64,000 nucleotides of DNA from Eubacteriales bacterium. GTDB lineage: Bacteria; Bacillota; Clostridia; Acetivibrionales; JANLFN01. Where the stretch lies: assembly GCA_024655885.1 (NCBI GenBank), contig JANLFN010000001.1, positions 124,001-188,000 on the forward strand, read 5' to 3'. The translations under genes were made by a program, and so were the position numbers. Within the stretch, counting starts at the first letter, position 1. Each line of letters starts with the position of its first letter. Below, one piece after another: positions 1 to 9,759 of the stretch. The notes under the pieces were generated by a model. The model was not told where the DNA came from and did no database searches. It saw nothing but the letters and a program-made list of their open reading frames with translations.

Positions 1-1016
1 GTATGCCTAACACGGATCCGGTGATAGACAACCAGTCGGTTGTCAAATACATTATCAATAAAGCCAAGCAGGAAGGCGTGGTGAATGTATACCCCATCGG
101 TGCAATCACCAAGGGACAAAAAGGAGAAGAGCTCTCTGAAATCGGAGAACTCAAGTTTGCAGGTGCCGTAGCCATATCGGACGACGGGAAACCGGTAAAA
201 AGTTCGTCTTTGATGAAAAAAGCGCTGCAGTATGCTTCCATGTTCGACACTACAGTGATATCCCACTGCGAAGATACCGACCTGGCAGAGGATGGGGTCA
301 TGAATGAGGGCTACTACTCAACGGTTCTGGGACTGAAAGGAATTCCCTCCGCCGCTGAGTCCATTATGGTGGCCAGGGACCTGATTCTGGCCGAATATAC
401 CAAAGCGCCCATTCATATTGCTCATGTGAGCACCGAGCTTTCGGTGGATCTGATCCGCATGGCCAAGAAAAGAGGGGTAAGGGTTACGGCGGAGACATGT
501 CCTCATTATTTTTCTTTGACCGATGAGGCATGCTCCAACTTCAATACAAATGCAAAGGTAAACCCTCCGCTGAGGGGAAAAAAAGATGTGGATGCAGTGA
601 TTGAAGGCTTGAGGGACGGGACCATCGACATTATCGCGACGGACCATGCTCCCCATCATCCGGATGACAAGAATGTGGAATTCAACCTGGCAGCCAGTGG
701 GATGGTGGGCTTTGAAACCGCCCTGCCGCTGGCGGTCACCTATCTTGTCCATCCCGGCTATTTAACCATTGAAAAACTGGTGGAAAAAATGTGTTTGAAC
801 CCTTCAAAAATCCTGGGGTTGAACAAGGGAACCATTGAGGTGGGAAAAGCGGCGGACTTAACAATCATTGATTTAAACGAAGAGAATACGGTTCATGTGG
901 AAAACTTCAAATCAAAGGGCAAAAACTCTCCTTTTAACGGGTTTTTATTAAAGGGAGCGGTTTATTATACCCTTGTGGACGGAAAGGTTGTTGTAAGGGA
1001 AAAAATACTGCTTTAA
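1..1016 (+). CDS. pyrC: Dihydroorotase, 5' truncated by window edge
   Basis: Catalyses ring closure of carbamoyl aspartate to dihydroorotate in pyrimidine synthesis. Seen: the MPNTDP motif near the visible start, the zinc-ligand region ISHCED, a later HIAHVST motif, an ETCPHYF block, the catalytic DIIATDHAPH segment, and the amidohydrolase C-terminal strand region (GKAADLTIIDL). The reading frame is open to the window edge. The DxHxH metal motif that normally lies just upstream of MPNT is missing, so the true start and roughly 50-60 residues are outside the window. First visible gene of a pyr operon, 18 nt before pyrF. Confidence 0.95.
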   Translation, partial: MPNTDPVIDNQSVVKYIINKAKQEGVVNVYPIGAITKGQKGEELSEIGELKFAGAVAISDDGKPVKSSSLMKKALQYASMFDTTVISHCEDTDLAEDGVMNEGYYSTVLGLKGIPSAAESIMVARDLILAEYTKAPIHIAHVSTELSVDLIRMAKKRGVRVTAETCPHYFSLTDEACSNFNTNAKVNPPLRGKKDVDAVIEGLRDGTIDIIATDHAPHHPDDKNVEFNLAASGMVGFETALPLAVTYLVHPGYLTIEKLVEKMCLNPSKILGLNKGTIEVGKAADLTIIDLNEENTVHVENFKSKGKNSPFNGFLLKGAVYYTLVDGKVVVREKILL

Positions 1017-1034
1017 TATTTAAGAGGTGACCAG

Positions 1035-1976
1035 ATGTTTATCGATGTTTTAATTGACCGGACAAAAGAAATGAAAAATCCATCCGTAGTAGGGCTGGAT
1101 ACCAGAATCGATTATGTGCCTTCTTTCATAAGGGAGAATGCCTTCAAGGAGTATGGGAGAAACATCAAAGGCGCTTGTGAGGCGATATTGAGCTTTAATA
1201 AAAAAATTATTGACGCGGTGTGTGACATAGTCCCGGCAGTAAAACCCCAGATGGCTTACTATGAAATGTATGGATTGGAGGGCCTCAGGGTGTTTTATGA
1301 AACCGTGGGCTACGCAAAAAAAAGGGGAATGCTGGTGATTGTGGACGGAAAGAGAAATGACATAGGAAGTACCGCCGAAGCATATTCTTCCGCCTATCTG
1401 GGCCAGACATTCGTCGATGGCGGCCACCAGGAATCGATGCTGTGTGCCGATGCCCTTACGGTAAACCCCTATCTGGGCTATGACGGAATAAAGCCCTTTG
1501 TGGAGGACTGCAAAAAGTACGGCAAAGGGATATTTGTCCTGGTTAAAACGTCCAATCCGTCTTCGGGACAGGTTCAGGATTTGCTGACCGACCGGGGCAG
1601 GAGCCTTTACGAAATCATGGCCGAATACGTGGAAGACTGGGGCAAAAGCCTTGTGGGAAAAAACGGATACAGCAGCGTAGGAGCCGTCGTAGGAGCAACT
1701 TACCCAAATCAGGCGAAAATACTGAGAAAAATTATGAAAACGGCGTATATCCTGGTTCCCGGGTACGGTGCTCAGGGCGGGACGGCCAGAGATGCGGCCC
1801 ATTCCTTTAATGCGGACGGACTGGGGGCCATCGTCAACGCTTCCAGGAGCATCCTGTGTGCATACCGGTCGGAGCCTTGGAAGGGCAAATACGGCGAAGA
1901 CCGGTTTGACGAGGCCAGCAGGGCTGAAGCCGAAAGGATGAGGGACGATATCCTTTCGGCGTTATCCATGAAATAA
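1035..1976 (+). CDS. pyrF: Orotidine 5'-phosphate decarboxylase (type 2)
   Basis: Decarboxylates OMP to UMP. Seen: an N-terminal VVGLDTRIDYVP segment with the substrate aspartate, then the VDGKRNDIGSTA block containing the catalytic Lys-Asp-Asp type residues. Its length (313 aa) fits the longer PyrF subfamily 2 rather than the ~240-aa form. The GAGGTG ribosome-binding site lies 6 nt before the ATG. Co-transcribed with pyrC and carA. Confidence 0.95.
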   Translation: MFIDVLIDRTKEMKNPSVVGLDTRIDYVPSFIRENAFKEYGRNIKGACEAILSFNKKIIDAVCDIVPAVKPQMAYYEMYGLEGLRVFYETVGYAKKRGMLVIVDGKRNDIGSTAEAYSSAYLGQTFVDGGHQESMLCADALTVNPYLGYDGIKPFVEDCKKYGKGIFVLVKTSNPSSGQVQDLLTDRGRSLYEIMAEYVEDWGKSLVGKNGYSSVGAVVGATYPNQAKILRKIMKTAYILVPGYGAQGGTARDAAHSFNADGLGAIVNASRSILCAYRSEPWKGKYGEDRFDEASRAEAERMRDDILSALSMK

Positions 1977-2006
1977 AACTATTTTGACCGGGGAGTGATT
2001 AAATTA

Positions 2007-3089
2007 ATGAAGGCGGTATTGGCACTGGAGGACGGAACCTTATTTGAGGGAGAAGGTTTTGGTGCCGAAGGTGAGGTAGTTGGAGAAATTGTGTTCAATA
2101 CAGGCATGACAGGGTATCAGGAGGTTCTGACCGACCCGTCCTATTGCGGGCAGGTTGTCATTATGACTTATCCTCTTATAGGAAACTACGGAATTAATAT
2201 AGAAGATATTGAATCTTCAAAACTCCAGGTAAAGGGCTTTATAGTACGGGAACAGTGTAAAACGCCCAGCAATTGGAGATCTGTAGAAACGCTGAACGAT
2301 TATTTGAAAAGGAACCGCATCATAGGAATAGAAGGAATTGACACCAGGGCTTTAACCAGAATGCTCAGGGATAAAGGCACAATGAAGGGGATCATTTCCA
2401 CAAATACACCTTTCAAATTTGAAGATAAGGTGGACCTAATCAAGGGATATGAAATAAAACAGCCTGTTTACCAGGTAACTTCCAGGAAAGTGGTGCATTA
2501 CGGCGGAACGGGCTTAAAGGTGGCGCTTATAGACTATGGCATTAAAAGAAATATTATACGGTCCCTCCTAAAAAGAGACTGCGATGTGTATGTTTTCCCT
2601 GCGTGGTCCGGACCGGAGGAGATACTGGACATCCATCCTGACGGGATTATGCTTTCCAACGGTCCCGGCGATCCGAAAGACTGTGAGAAGGAAATAAACA
2701 CCATAAGGGAACTGATGGGAAGAAAACCCATCTTCGGCATATGCCTGGGCCACCAGCTCACGGCCCTTGCCAACGGAGCGGATACGGGAAAGCTCAAATA
2801 CGGACACAGGGGATGCAACCATCCGGTAAAAGATATTGAAAAGGATATCACCTATATCACCTCTCAAAACCACGGTTATGCGGTTTTGGAAGAGTCTATG
2901 GACAAAGGAAGGATGGCGGTGAGCCACATAAATATGAACGACGGTACGGTGGAAGGGGTCCGGTATCTGGACATGCCGGTATTCACGGTGCAATTTCATC
3001 CCGAAGCGGCGCCCGGACCGGCAGACACGGGATATCTCTTCGACGAGTTTATTGAAATGATGAGGGAGCAAAAAAAGGTTGAGGACTAA
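2007..3089 (+). CDS. carA: Carbamoyl phosphate synthase small (glutaminase) subunit
   Basis: Hydrolyses glutamine and channels ammonia to CarB. Seen: the N-terminal MKAVLALEDGTLFEGEGFG motif and the class I amidotransferase triad, with the nucleophile Cys in GICLGHQL and His/Glu in QFHPEA near the C-terminus. I chose the ATG at 2007 because CarA proteins usually begin with this motif. An in-frame GTG at 1995 lies almost on top of the GGGGAG ribosome-binding site and is less likely. Next to carB in the pyr operon, so it probably serves the pyrimidine pathway. Confidence 0.95.
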   Translation: MKAVLALEDGTLFEGEGFGAEGEVVGEIVFNTGMTGYQEVLTDPSYCGQVVIMTYPLIGNYGINIEDIESSKLQVKGFIVREQCKTPSNWRSVETLNDYLKRNRIIGIEGIDTRALTRMLRDKGTMKGIISTNTPFKFEDKVDLIKGYEIKQPVYQVTSRKVVHYGGTGLKVALIDYGIKRNIIRSLLKRDCDVYVFPAWSGPEEILDIHPDGIMLSNGPGDPKDCEKEINTIRELMGRKPIFGICLGHQLTALANGADTGKLKYGHRGCNHPVKDIEKDITYITSQNHGYAVLEESMDKGRMAVSHINMNDGTVEGVRYLDMPVFTVQFHPEAAPGPADTGYLFDEFIEMMREQKKVED

Positions 3090-3128
3090 AAACAGGAGAG
3101 ACAAACAACAGAAAGCGGAGGACCATCT

Positions 3129-6100
3129 ATGCCAAAAAGGAATGACGTAAAAAAAGTGCTGGTGATAGGCTCGGGGCCTATAATCATAGGCCAGGCGGCA
3201 GAATTCGACTATGCAGGCACCCAGGCCTGCCGGGCGCTCAAGGAGGAAAACATCGAAGTAGTCCTTATAAACAGCAACCCGGCCACAATCATGACAGATA
3301 CGACCATTGCCGATAAAGTTTATATAGAGCCGCTTACAGCGGAAATTGTCAAGAAGGTCATTCTGGTGGAAAAGCCCGACAGCATCCTCCCCACCCTGGG
3401 CGGCCAGACAGGCCTGAACCTGGCAATGGAGCTTGCGGAATCGGGATTCCTTGAAGCAAACGGGATAAGACTTTTAGGCACTGCAACCGAAGCCATAAAG
3501 ATGGCGGAAGACCGGCAGGCTTTCAAGGATACCATGGAAAGGATCGGAGAGCCCTGCATTGCAAGCAAGGTGGTCAATACTATCGACGACGCCCTTTTGT
3601 TTGCAAAGGAGATCAGCTATCCGGTTATTGTAAGACCTGCATATACCCTTGGGGGAAGCGGAGGAGGAATAGCCTATACCGAGGAGGAGCTGCGGGAGAT
3701 CGGAAGCAACGGCTTGAGGCTGAGCCGGGTTCACCAGGTGTTGATTGAAAAATGTATCGCCGGATGGAAGGAAATCGAATACGAGGTGCTGCGCGACCAC
3801 AAGGGCAATGTGATCACGGTGTGCAATATGGAAAATATCGACCCGGTGGGCGTGCATACCGGGGACAGCATCGTCGTCGCGCCTTCCCAGACCCTTACGG
3901 ACAAGGAATACCAGATGCTCAGGACCGCGTCCTTAAAAATCATTTCCGCCCTGGGAATCGAGGGGGGATGCAATGTGCAGTTTGCCCTTCACCCCACCAG
4001 CTTTGAATATGCGGTTATAGAGGTAAATCCGAGGGTAAGCCGTTCATCCGCTCTTGCGTCAAAAGCGACAGGCTACCCCATTGCAAAGGTTGCTACAAAA
4101 ATAGCTGTGGGATACGGCCTGGATGAAATTAAAAACGCGGTTACGGGAAAAACCTATGCCTGCTTTGAGCCGGCCCTGGATTATGTGGTGGTAAAAGTAC
4201 CAAAATGGCCTTTCGACAAATTTGTGAAAGCCAGCAGGACCCTGGGGACCCAGATGAAAGCAACAGGAGAGGTCATGGCCATCAGCAGTTCTTTTGAGGC
4301 GGCCCTGATGAAAGCCATACGTTCCCTTGAACTGGGGCTGTTTACACTGGAGCAGGATATTTATAAAAAACTGGGCAGCGGTGAAATATTAGAAAAGCTG
4401 AAGGATGTCAATGATGAGAGAACATTTGTCATTGCCGAAGCCATCCGAAGGGGTGTCCCGGTGGAGGAAATCAGCGGTATAACCAAAATAGACGAGTTCT
4501 TCCTGTGCAAGCTCAAAGAGCTGGTCCTTATGGAGGAAAAGCTTAAGGCTTCGGATTTGGACAGCCTGAACTACGAGCTTTTGAAAAAAGCAAAAAAGAT
4601 GGGTTTTACAGATGCCGTTATTGCAGGGTTTTTAAGAACCGATAAAGGGGCTGTAAATAAAAAAAGAAAAGATCTGGGAATAAAAGCGGTGTACAAGATG
4701 GTTGACACCTGTGCCGCGGAATTCGAAGCGGTAACACCGTATTATTACTCCACCTTTGACGACTATTCCGAAGTCAAGGAGTCGGACAACCAAAAGGTGC
4801 TGGTGCTGGGGTCGGGACCTATCCGGATCGGACAGGGCATAGAGTTCGACTACTGTTCGGTGCATTCGGTATGGGCCTTGAAGGAGGAAGGGTATGAAGC
4901 AATTATTGCAAACAACAATCCGGAAACGGTGAGCACGGATTTCGACACCGCCGACAGGCTTTATTTCGAGCCCTTGACAGCGGAAGATGTGGAAAACATC
5001 ATAGAAACCGAAAGGCCCATAGGTGCAATAGTGCAGTTTGGCGGTCAAACCGCAATAAAGCTGACAAAAGCCTTAAGGGAGATGGGAGTTAAAATATTCG
5101 GAACGGATGCCGAATCTATAGACATCGCTGAAGACAGGGAGAAATTTGACGCTCTTTTGGAGGAATTAAATATACCGAGGCCTAAAGGAAGGACCGTTTT
5201 TACTCTTGAACAGGCTCTGGAAGCAGCCAATGAGCTGAAATATCCCGTTCTTGTGCGCCCCTCCTATGTCCTGGGAGGCCAGGGCATGGAGATCGCATAC
5301 AGTGACAGGGACATCAGGGAATTTATGGATATTATAAACCGTGTAAAACAGGAACACCCCATTCTCATTGACAAGTACATGATGGGCAAGGAGTTGGAAG
5401 TAGACGCCATATGCGACGGTGAAGACATTTTAATCCCCGGCATCATGGAACACCTGGAAAGGGCCGGGGTTCACTCGGGGGACAGCATATCCGTTTATCC
5501 CACCCGCACCATCGATGAAAAAACAAAAAGGACCGTGGCGGAATACACTGAAAAGCTGGCCAAGGCCTTGCATGTGGTGGGGCTGATCAATATACAGTAC
5601 ATCCTTTACAACAACACCGTCTATGTCATTGAGGTGAACCCGCGCTCCAGCCGTACAGTGCCTTATATAAGCAAGGTCACGGGAATACCCATGGTAAATA
5701 TTGCAACAAAGCTGATGATGGGGAAAAAGCTGAGGGATTTCCCCTTCGGGACGGGATTGTACAGGGAAGCCGGTTATACGGCTGTCAAGGTTCCGGTATT
5801 CTCTTTTGAAAAACTTCAGGATGTGGAAATAAGCCTTGGACCAGAAATGAAATCCACAGGGGAGGTACTGGGAATAGCCAAAAACTTTCCGGAGGCCTTA
5901 TACAAGGGAATTACTGCCTCCGGCATCAAACTGCCCCAAAAGGGGTCCGGGATACTGATGACGGTGAGGGATTCCGACAAGCCGGAGCTGATTCCTATTG
6001 CCGAGGGCTTTGAAAGGCTTGGCTTTAAACTCTGGGCTACAGGCAAAACGGCCAATATGCTCAATACTTATGGGATAGCCACCAATGCGGTCAGGAAGAT

Positions 6101-6350
6101 AGGCGAGGGACATCCTGACATCCTGGATTTGATCCAATCCGGGAGCATCGGACTGGTGATCAATACACCTACCAAAGGGAGGGAGCCTGAAAGGGACGGA
6201 TTCAAAATCAGGCGCAAAGCGGTGGAGACCTCCATACCCTGCCTGACATCGCTGGACACCGCAAAAGCAGTCCTGGAGTGCCTGAAGCTGGGAAAGAACG
6301 GAGCGGACCTTGAGGTGGTGAATTTGAGCGTATTGGAGGAAGCACACTAA
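3129..6350 (+). CDS. carB: Carbamoyl phosphate synthase large subunit
   Basis: ATP-dependent synthesis of carbamoyl phosphate from bicarbonate and the ammonia supplied by CarA. 1073 aa, the full family length. Two homologous halves are visible: each starts with a KVLVxGSGPIxIGQ motif (near residues 8 and 553) and each carries an ATP-grasp RPxYxLGG(S/Q)G motif. The C-terminal MGS-like allosteric domain runs from about residue 935 ([14 protein letters not shown]). It follows carA after a 39-nt gap with a GGAG site. Confidence 0.97.
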   Translation: MPKRNDVKKVLVIGSGPIIIGQAAEFDYAGTQACRALKEENIEVVLINSNPATIMTDTTIADKVYIEPLTAEIVKKVILVEKPDSILPTLGGQTGLNLAMELAESGFLEANGIRLLGTATEAIKMAEDRQAFKDTMERIGEPCIASKVVNTIDDALLFAKEISYPVIVRPAYTLGGSGGGIAYTEEELREIGSNGLRLSRVHQVLIEKCIAGWKEIEYEVLRDHKGNVITVCNMENIDPVGVHTGDSIVVAPSQTLTDKEYQMLRTASLKIISALGIEGGCNVQFALHPTSFEYAVIEVNPRVSRSSALASKATGYPIAKVATKIAVGYGLDEIKNAVTGKTYACFEPALDYVVVKVPKWPFDKFVKASRTLGTQMKATGEVMAISSSFEAALMKAIRSLELGLFTLEQDIYKKLGSGEILEKLKDVNDERTFVIAEAIRRGVPVEEISGITKIDEFFLCKLKELVLMEEKLKASDLDSLNYELLKKAKKMGFTDAVIAGFLRTDKGAVNKKRKDLGIKAVYKMVDTCAAEFEAVTPYYYSTFDDYSEVKESDNQKVLVLGSGPIRIGQGIEFDYCSVHSVWALKEEGYEAIIANNNPETVSTDFDTADRLYFEPLTAEDVENIIETERPIGAIVQFGGQTAIKLTKALREMGVKIFGTDAESIDIAEDREKFDALLEELNIPRPKGRTVFTLEQALEAANELKYPVLVRPSYVLGGQGMEIAYSDRDIREFMDIINRVKQEHPILIDKYMMGKELEVDAICDGEDILIPGIMEHLERAGVHSGDSISVYPTRTIDEKTKRTVAEYTEKLAKALHVVGLINIQYILYNNTVYVIEVNPRSSRTVPYISKVTGIPMVNIATKLMMGKKLRDFPFGTGLYREAGYTAVKVPVFSFEKLQDVEISLGPEMKSTGEVLGIAKNFPEALYKGITASGIKLPQKGSGILMTVRDSDKPELIPIAEGFERLGFKLWATGKTANMLNTYGIATNAVRKIGEGHPDILDLIQSGSIGLVINTPTKGREPERDGFKIRRKAVETSIPCLTSLDTAKAVLECLKLGKNGADLEVVNLSVLEEAH

Positions 6351-6367
6351 TTTGTCTGGAGGAAATC

Positions 6368-7195
6368 ATGCCGAAGGTGTTAAAAGAAAAAATCTTACGC
6401 AGTGAAGCTCTGGCTCGGTCCATTTACAGGATGACCGTTGAATCGGAATATATATCCCAGACGGCCCGGCCGGGACAGTTTGTGAATCTTAAGTGCAGCG
6501 ACGGGATAGAGCCGGTTTTAAGAAGGCCTATCAGTATTTGCAGAGTGAACAGGGAACAGAAGACCTTTGAACTTGTTTTCCAGGTGAGGGGAAGGGGAAC
6601 AGAACTGCTCTCGCGGAAAAAAGCGGGAGACTCCGTGGATATCCTGGGCCCCCTGGGCAATCCCTTTGAAATTTCCGCACATTATAAAAAAATTGCGGTG
6701 GTGGGCGGAGGGATAGGGATATTTCCACTGCTATTCATTCTGGACGAATATGGGAAGCACCGGGAGGATAACCTCAAGGCCTTTGATTTATCCGCCTTTA
6801 TCGGTTTCAGGGATAAGGACAGTATTGTTTTAAAGGATGAGTTTGAAAAGGCATGCGATACCTGCCGTATATCCACCGAGGACGGTTCCGCAGGCTGCAG
6901 GGGGTTCGTCACCGGTTTGCTGGAGGAAGAACTTTCCCGTAAGCACTATGATATTATTTATACCTGCGGCCCCACGGCCATGATGAAAAAGGTGGCAGAG
7001 ACAGCCGGACTTTATAAGGTTCCGTGCCAGGTGTCCCTTGAACAGAGGATGGGCTGCGGCATCGGGGCCTGTCTGGTTTGTGCCTGCAAAACAAAATACG
7101 GGGACGGTTGGGAGTACAGCCATGTCTGCAAGGACGGACCTGTCTTCTGGTGCGACAGGGTAATATTTGATGAACAGGTGGAGGATTTCGGGTGA
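6368..7195 (+). CDS. pyrK: Dihydroorotate dehydrogenase electron-transfer subunit
   Basis: FAD and [2Fe-2S] subunit that passes electrons from dihydroorotate on PyrD to NAD+. Seen: the RPISI FAD-binding motif, the GGGIGIFP nucleotide motif near residue 116, and a C-terminal Cys cluster (MGCGIGACLVCACK, then HVCKDGPVFW) that ligates the 2Fe-2S centre. Its stop overlaps the GTG start of pyrD, typical of translational coupling in type 1B systems. Confidence 0.95.
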   Translation: MPKVLKEKILRSEALARSIYRMTVESEYISQTARPGQFVNLKCSDGIEPVLRRPISICRVNREQKTFELVFQVRGRGTELLSRKKAGDSVDILGPLGNPFEISAHYKKIAVVGGGIGIFPLLFILDEYGKHREDNLKAFDLSAFIGFRDKDSIVLKDEFEKACDTCRISTEDGSAGCRGFVTGLLEEELSRKHYDIIYTCGPTAMMKKVAETAGLYKVPCQVSLEQRMGCGIGACLVCACKTKYGDGWEYSHVCKDGPVFWCDRVIFDEQVEDFG

Positions 7196-8112
7196 AAGGA
7201 ATAGATTTAAAGGTAAGCATCGGGGCACTAAAGCTTAAAAACCCTGTCATAGCCGCTTCAGGCACATTCGGGTTTGGAAGGGAATACAGTGAATTCATTG
7301 ATTTGAACCGGTTGGGCGGCATTTCGGTAAAGGGTTTGACCCTGGCTCCAAGGCAGGGGAATAAACCGCCCCGGATCGCGGAAACGCCGGCAGGCATATT
7401 GAACAGCGTAGGGCTCCAGAATCCCGGGGTACATGCGTTTTTACGGGATGAGCTGCCCTTCCTAAAGCAGTATAACACGGCGGTCATCGCCAATATTGCG
7501 GGCAACACCATTGAAGAATACTGTGAAATGGCGGAACTGTTAAGCGCTTCGGACATCGATGCAGTGGAGCTTAACGTGTCCTGTCCCAATGTAAAGCAGG
7601 GGGGAGTGTCCTTCGGCAATACGGCGGCCGGAGTTTCGGAGATCGTTGGCCGGGTAAGGCCCTGCTGCAAAAAGACAATGATCGTCAAACTTACTCCCAA
7701 CGTCACCGATATAAAGGAGATCGCCGCAGCGGCAGAGGCAAGCGGTGCGGATGCCATTTCCCTGATCAACACCCTGCTGGGAATGGCCATCGATATCCAC
7801 CGGAGAAAGCCCGTACTTGCCAACAATACGGGAGGCCTTTCAGGGCCTGCGGTAAAGCCCGTGGCTTTGAGAATGGTCTATGAAGCGGCAAACACCGTAA
7901 AAATACCTGTCATCGGTATGGGAGGCATTACCTGCGGAGAGGATGCTGTTGAGTTTCTGCTGGCAGGTGCAAGCGCCGTTATGGTGGGTACCGCCAATTT
8001 TACAAATCCTCACGCCTGCATGGATGTTCTTAAAGGAATTGAAAATTATTTAAAGATGTATAATAATCATTGTATTTATGATATTATAGGGAAGCTGGTA
8101 GTAAACCAATAA
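7192..8112 (+). CDS. pyrD: Dihydroorotate dehydrogenase, type 1B catalytic subunit
   Basis: FMN enzyme oxidising dihydroorotate to orotate, using NAD+ through PyrK. Seen: an N-terminal NPVIAASGTFGFG motif, ELNVSCPNVKQGG with the active-site cysteine of class 1 enzymes, a KLTPNVTD block, and a GMGGITCGEDAVEFLLAGA phosphate-binding region. The GTG start overlaps the pyrK stop by 4 nt. The NAD-linked form suits an anaerobe. Confidence 0.96.
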   Translation: MKGIDLKVSIGALKLKNPVIAASGTFGFGREYSEFIDLNRLGGISVKGLTLAPRQGNKPPRIAETPAGILNSVGLQNPGVHAFLRDELPFLKQYNTAVIANIAGNTIEEYCEMAELLSASDIDAVELNVSCPNVKQGGVSFGNTAAGVSEIVGRVRPCCKKTMIVKLTPNVTDIKEIAAAAEASGADAISLINTLLGMAIDIHRRKPVLANNTGGLSGPAVKPVALRMVYEAANTVKIPVIGMGGITCGEDAVEFLLAGASAVMVGTANFTNPHACMDVLKGIENYLKMYNNHCIYDIIGKLVVNQ

Positions 8113-8168
8113 AATGAAATTCAACGCCGGTTTGGAAAGAATCTGTTATTTAGAAGAGGTAGAATAGG

Positions 8169-8861
8169 ATGCGAACCAGACTTATTTTTGTACGACATGC
8201 CGAAGCCCAGGGAAACATCGGAAGAGTCTTTCACGGATGGACGGACAGCGAACTCACTGAAAAAGGCCACATTCAGGCTGAACGGCTGGCTGAGAGGTTA
8301 AAGGATGTAAATATCGATGTGCTCTATTCCAGCAGCCTTAAACGGGCCCTGCAGACTGCCGGGTATATTGCAAAGATTAAAAATCTCCCCATCATAAGAA
8401 CGGATAAACTGAAGGAAATCAACGGAGGAGATTGGGAAAACATGAGGTGGGACGAGCTTCCCGAGGTATGGCCCGAACAATACGACACCTGGGAAAACAG
8501 GCCCCACGAGCATAAAATGCCTAACGGGGAATCCATGGAGGAGTTCCAGGGCAGGCTTATAGACGAAGTGAAACACATCATAGCCCAAAACCCCGGGAAG
8601 GATGTGTGCATTGTCACCCATGGGACCGCCATAAGGGTCTTGATGTGCTACTTTTACGGCTGCAGGCTGGAGGAGGTCATCCATGTGGTATGGTATGACA
8701 ACACGGCGGTGTCCATCCTGGATTATGAGGAAGGTAAGTTTACTATAGTCATGCAGGGCGACACCTCTCACCTGGATAAGGATTCCAGCACCATTGAAAA
8801 CCAGGAATGGTGGGTGGAGTACAAAAAGTCCCTTGCGAAAAGAAAAAGGGAGGGCGACTAA
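8169..8861 (+). CDS. Histidine phosphatase family protein (phosphoglycerate mutase-like)
   Basis: Branch 1 histidine phosphatase. Seen: the N-terminal RHAEAQGN motif containing the phospho-accepting His, the conserved Arg-rich segment LYSSSLKRALQTA, a Glu in LKEINGGDWE, and the second catalytic His in CIVTHGTAIRVL. At 230 aa it is closer to CobC/GpmB-type phosphatases than to true glycolytic mutase. It sits between pyrD and the PyrE-like gene, ending 1 nt before the latter's start, so it belongs to the pyr transcript. Substrate unknown; a nucleotide or sugar phosphate is possible from context only. Confidence 0.85.
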   Translation: MRTRLIFVRHAEAQGNIGRVFHGWTDSELTEKGHIQAERLAERLKDVNIDVLYSSSLKRALQTAGYIAKIKNLPIIRTDKLKEINGGDWENMRWDELPEVWPEQYDTWENRPHEHKMPNGESMEEFQGRLIDEVKHIIAQNPGKDVCIVTHGTAIRVLMCYFYGCRLEEVIHVVWYDNTAVSILDYEEGKFTIVMQGDTSHLDKDSSTIENQEWWVEYKKSLAKRKREGD

Positions 8862-8862
8862 A

Positions 8863-9732
8863 TTGGGTACAAGGGTTGAAAAACTGGTTAAGTGGCTTTT
8901 TTCCACAAAGGCCGTAAAAGTGTGCCCCCAGGATAAGCCTTACTGGTATACCTCGGGCACCATCGGACCATACTATATTAATACCCATTTCCTGTACGGC
9001 AGTGAAGAAAAGGCGAATGAACTGTTGAACCTCATTGACTCCATTAAAACCGACAAATACGGCTGCCCTTTGAAGCTTTTGGAGCTTGTCAGGGAAAATT
9101 ACGGCAGGGATGAAATTTACAGGGGATTGATCGATGAGATGTACGGTTTTATAACCGAGGCCCTTCCTGTGGGCGATATCGATTATATTTCCGGGGGCGA
9201 GAGAAGAGACTGGTTCTTTTCCCTTATTCTTGCCGACAGGCTGGGCAAGCCTCATATAACCCTATATAAGGATTTGTCTGCGGTAGTGTCGACAGGGAAG
9301 GAAGTAGAAAAAGGCATGCCCGATTTAGAGGGAAAAAGGGTGCTGCACATTGCAGACCTGATCACTGAAGCTTCAAGCTATGAACGGGCCTGGATCCCGG
9401 CCATTGAGGCCTTGAACGGCAAAATCTGCTGGAGTGCGGTTGTGGTGGACAGGAAGCAGGGGGGAGAAGAATATCTTCGAAGCAGGGACATCCATCTTTT
9501 TTCCATGATCCAGGTGGATGAGAGCCTGTTTGATCACGCCCTGTCGTTGGGCCTGATAAACGATGACCAATATCTTCTGATTTCAGAGTATATTAAAAAC
9601 CCGAAGGAGTCCATGAAAAAATTTCTTTTAGAGCATCCCCACTTTCTCAGAGATGCATTGAATTCAGATGAAAAAACAAAGGAACGTGCCACACTGTGTT
9701 TGGAAAAAAATTTTTATAATGTTATAATATAA
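8863..9732 (+). CDS. Orotate phosphoribosyltransferase-like protein with degenerate PRPP motif
   Basis: 289 aa. The first ~200 residues follow the PyrE layout: YTSGTIGPYYIN (compare the F-x-SG-x-x-S-x-Y-Y-I region of PyrE), SGGERRDWFFSLILADRLGKP, then VLHIADLITEASS followed by VVVDRKQGGEEYL. In true PyrE the PRPP loop reads roughly V(E/D)DVxTTG; here it is ADLITEAS. The Lys-x-His-Gly active loop is also absent. An extra ~80-aa C-terminal tail follows. The TTG start at 8863 has a GGGAGGG site and lies 1 nt after the previous stop. It occupies the pyrE position of the operon, but catalysis as an OPRT is doubtful; a regulatory or altered-substrate role is an inference. Confidence 0.75.
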   Translation: MGTRVEKLVKWLFSTKAVKVCPQDKPYWYTSGTIGPYYINTHFLYGSEEKANELLNLIDSIKTDKYGCPLKLLELVRENYGRDEIYRGLIDEMYGFITEALPVGDIDYISGGERRDWFFSLILADRLGKPHITLYKDLSAVVSTGKEVEKGMPDLEGKRVLHIADLITEASSYERAWIPAIEALNGKICWSAVVVDRKQGGEEYLRSRDIHLFSMIQVDESLFDHALSLGLINDDQYLLISEYIKNPKESMKKFLLEHPHFLRDALNSDEKTKERATLCLEKNFYNVII

Positions 9733-9759
9733 GCTACAAAACATACAGGAGGTTTTATT

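Noticed and set aside
318-752. 144-aa open frame on the minus strand inside pyrC
   Set aside because: Lies wholly within a clear dihydroorotase; low-complexity antisense shadow without ribosome-binding site.
1050-1802. 250-aa minus-strand open frame inside pyrF
   Set aside because: Antisense shadow of pyrF; no motifs and no family resemblance.
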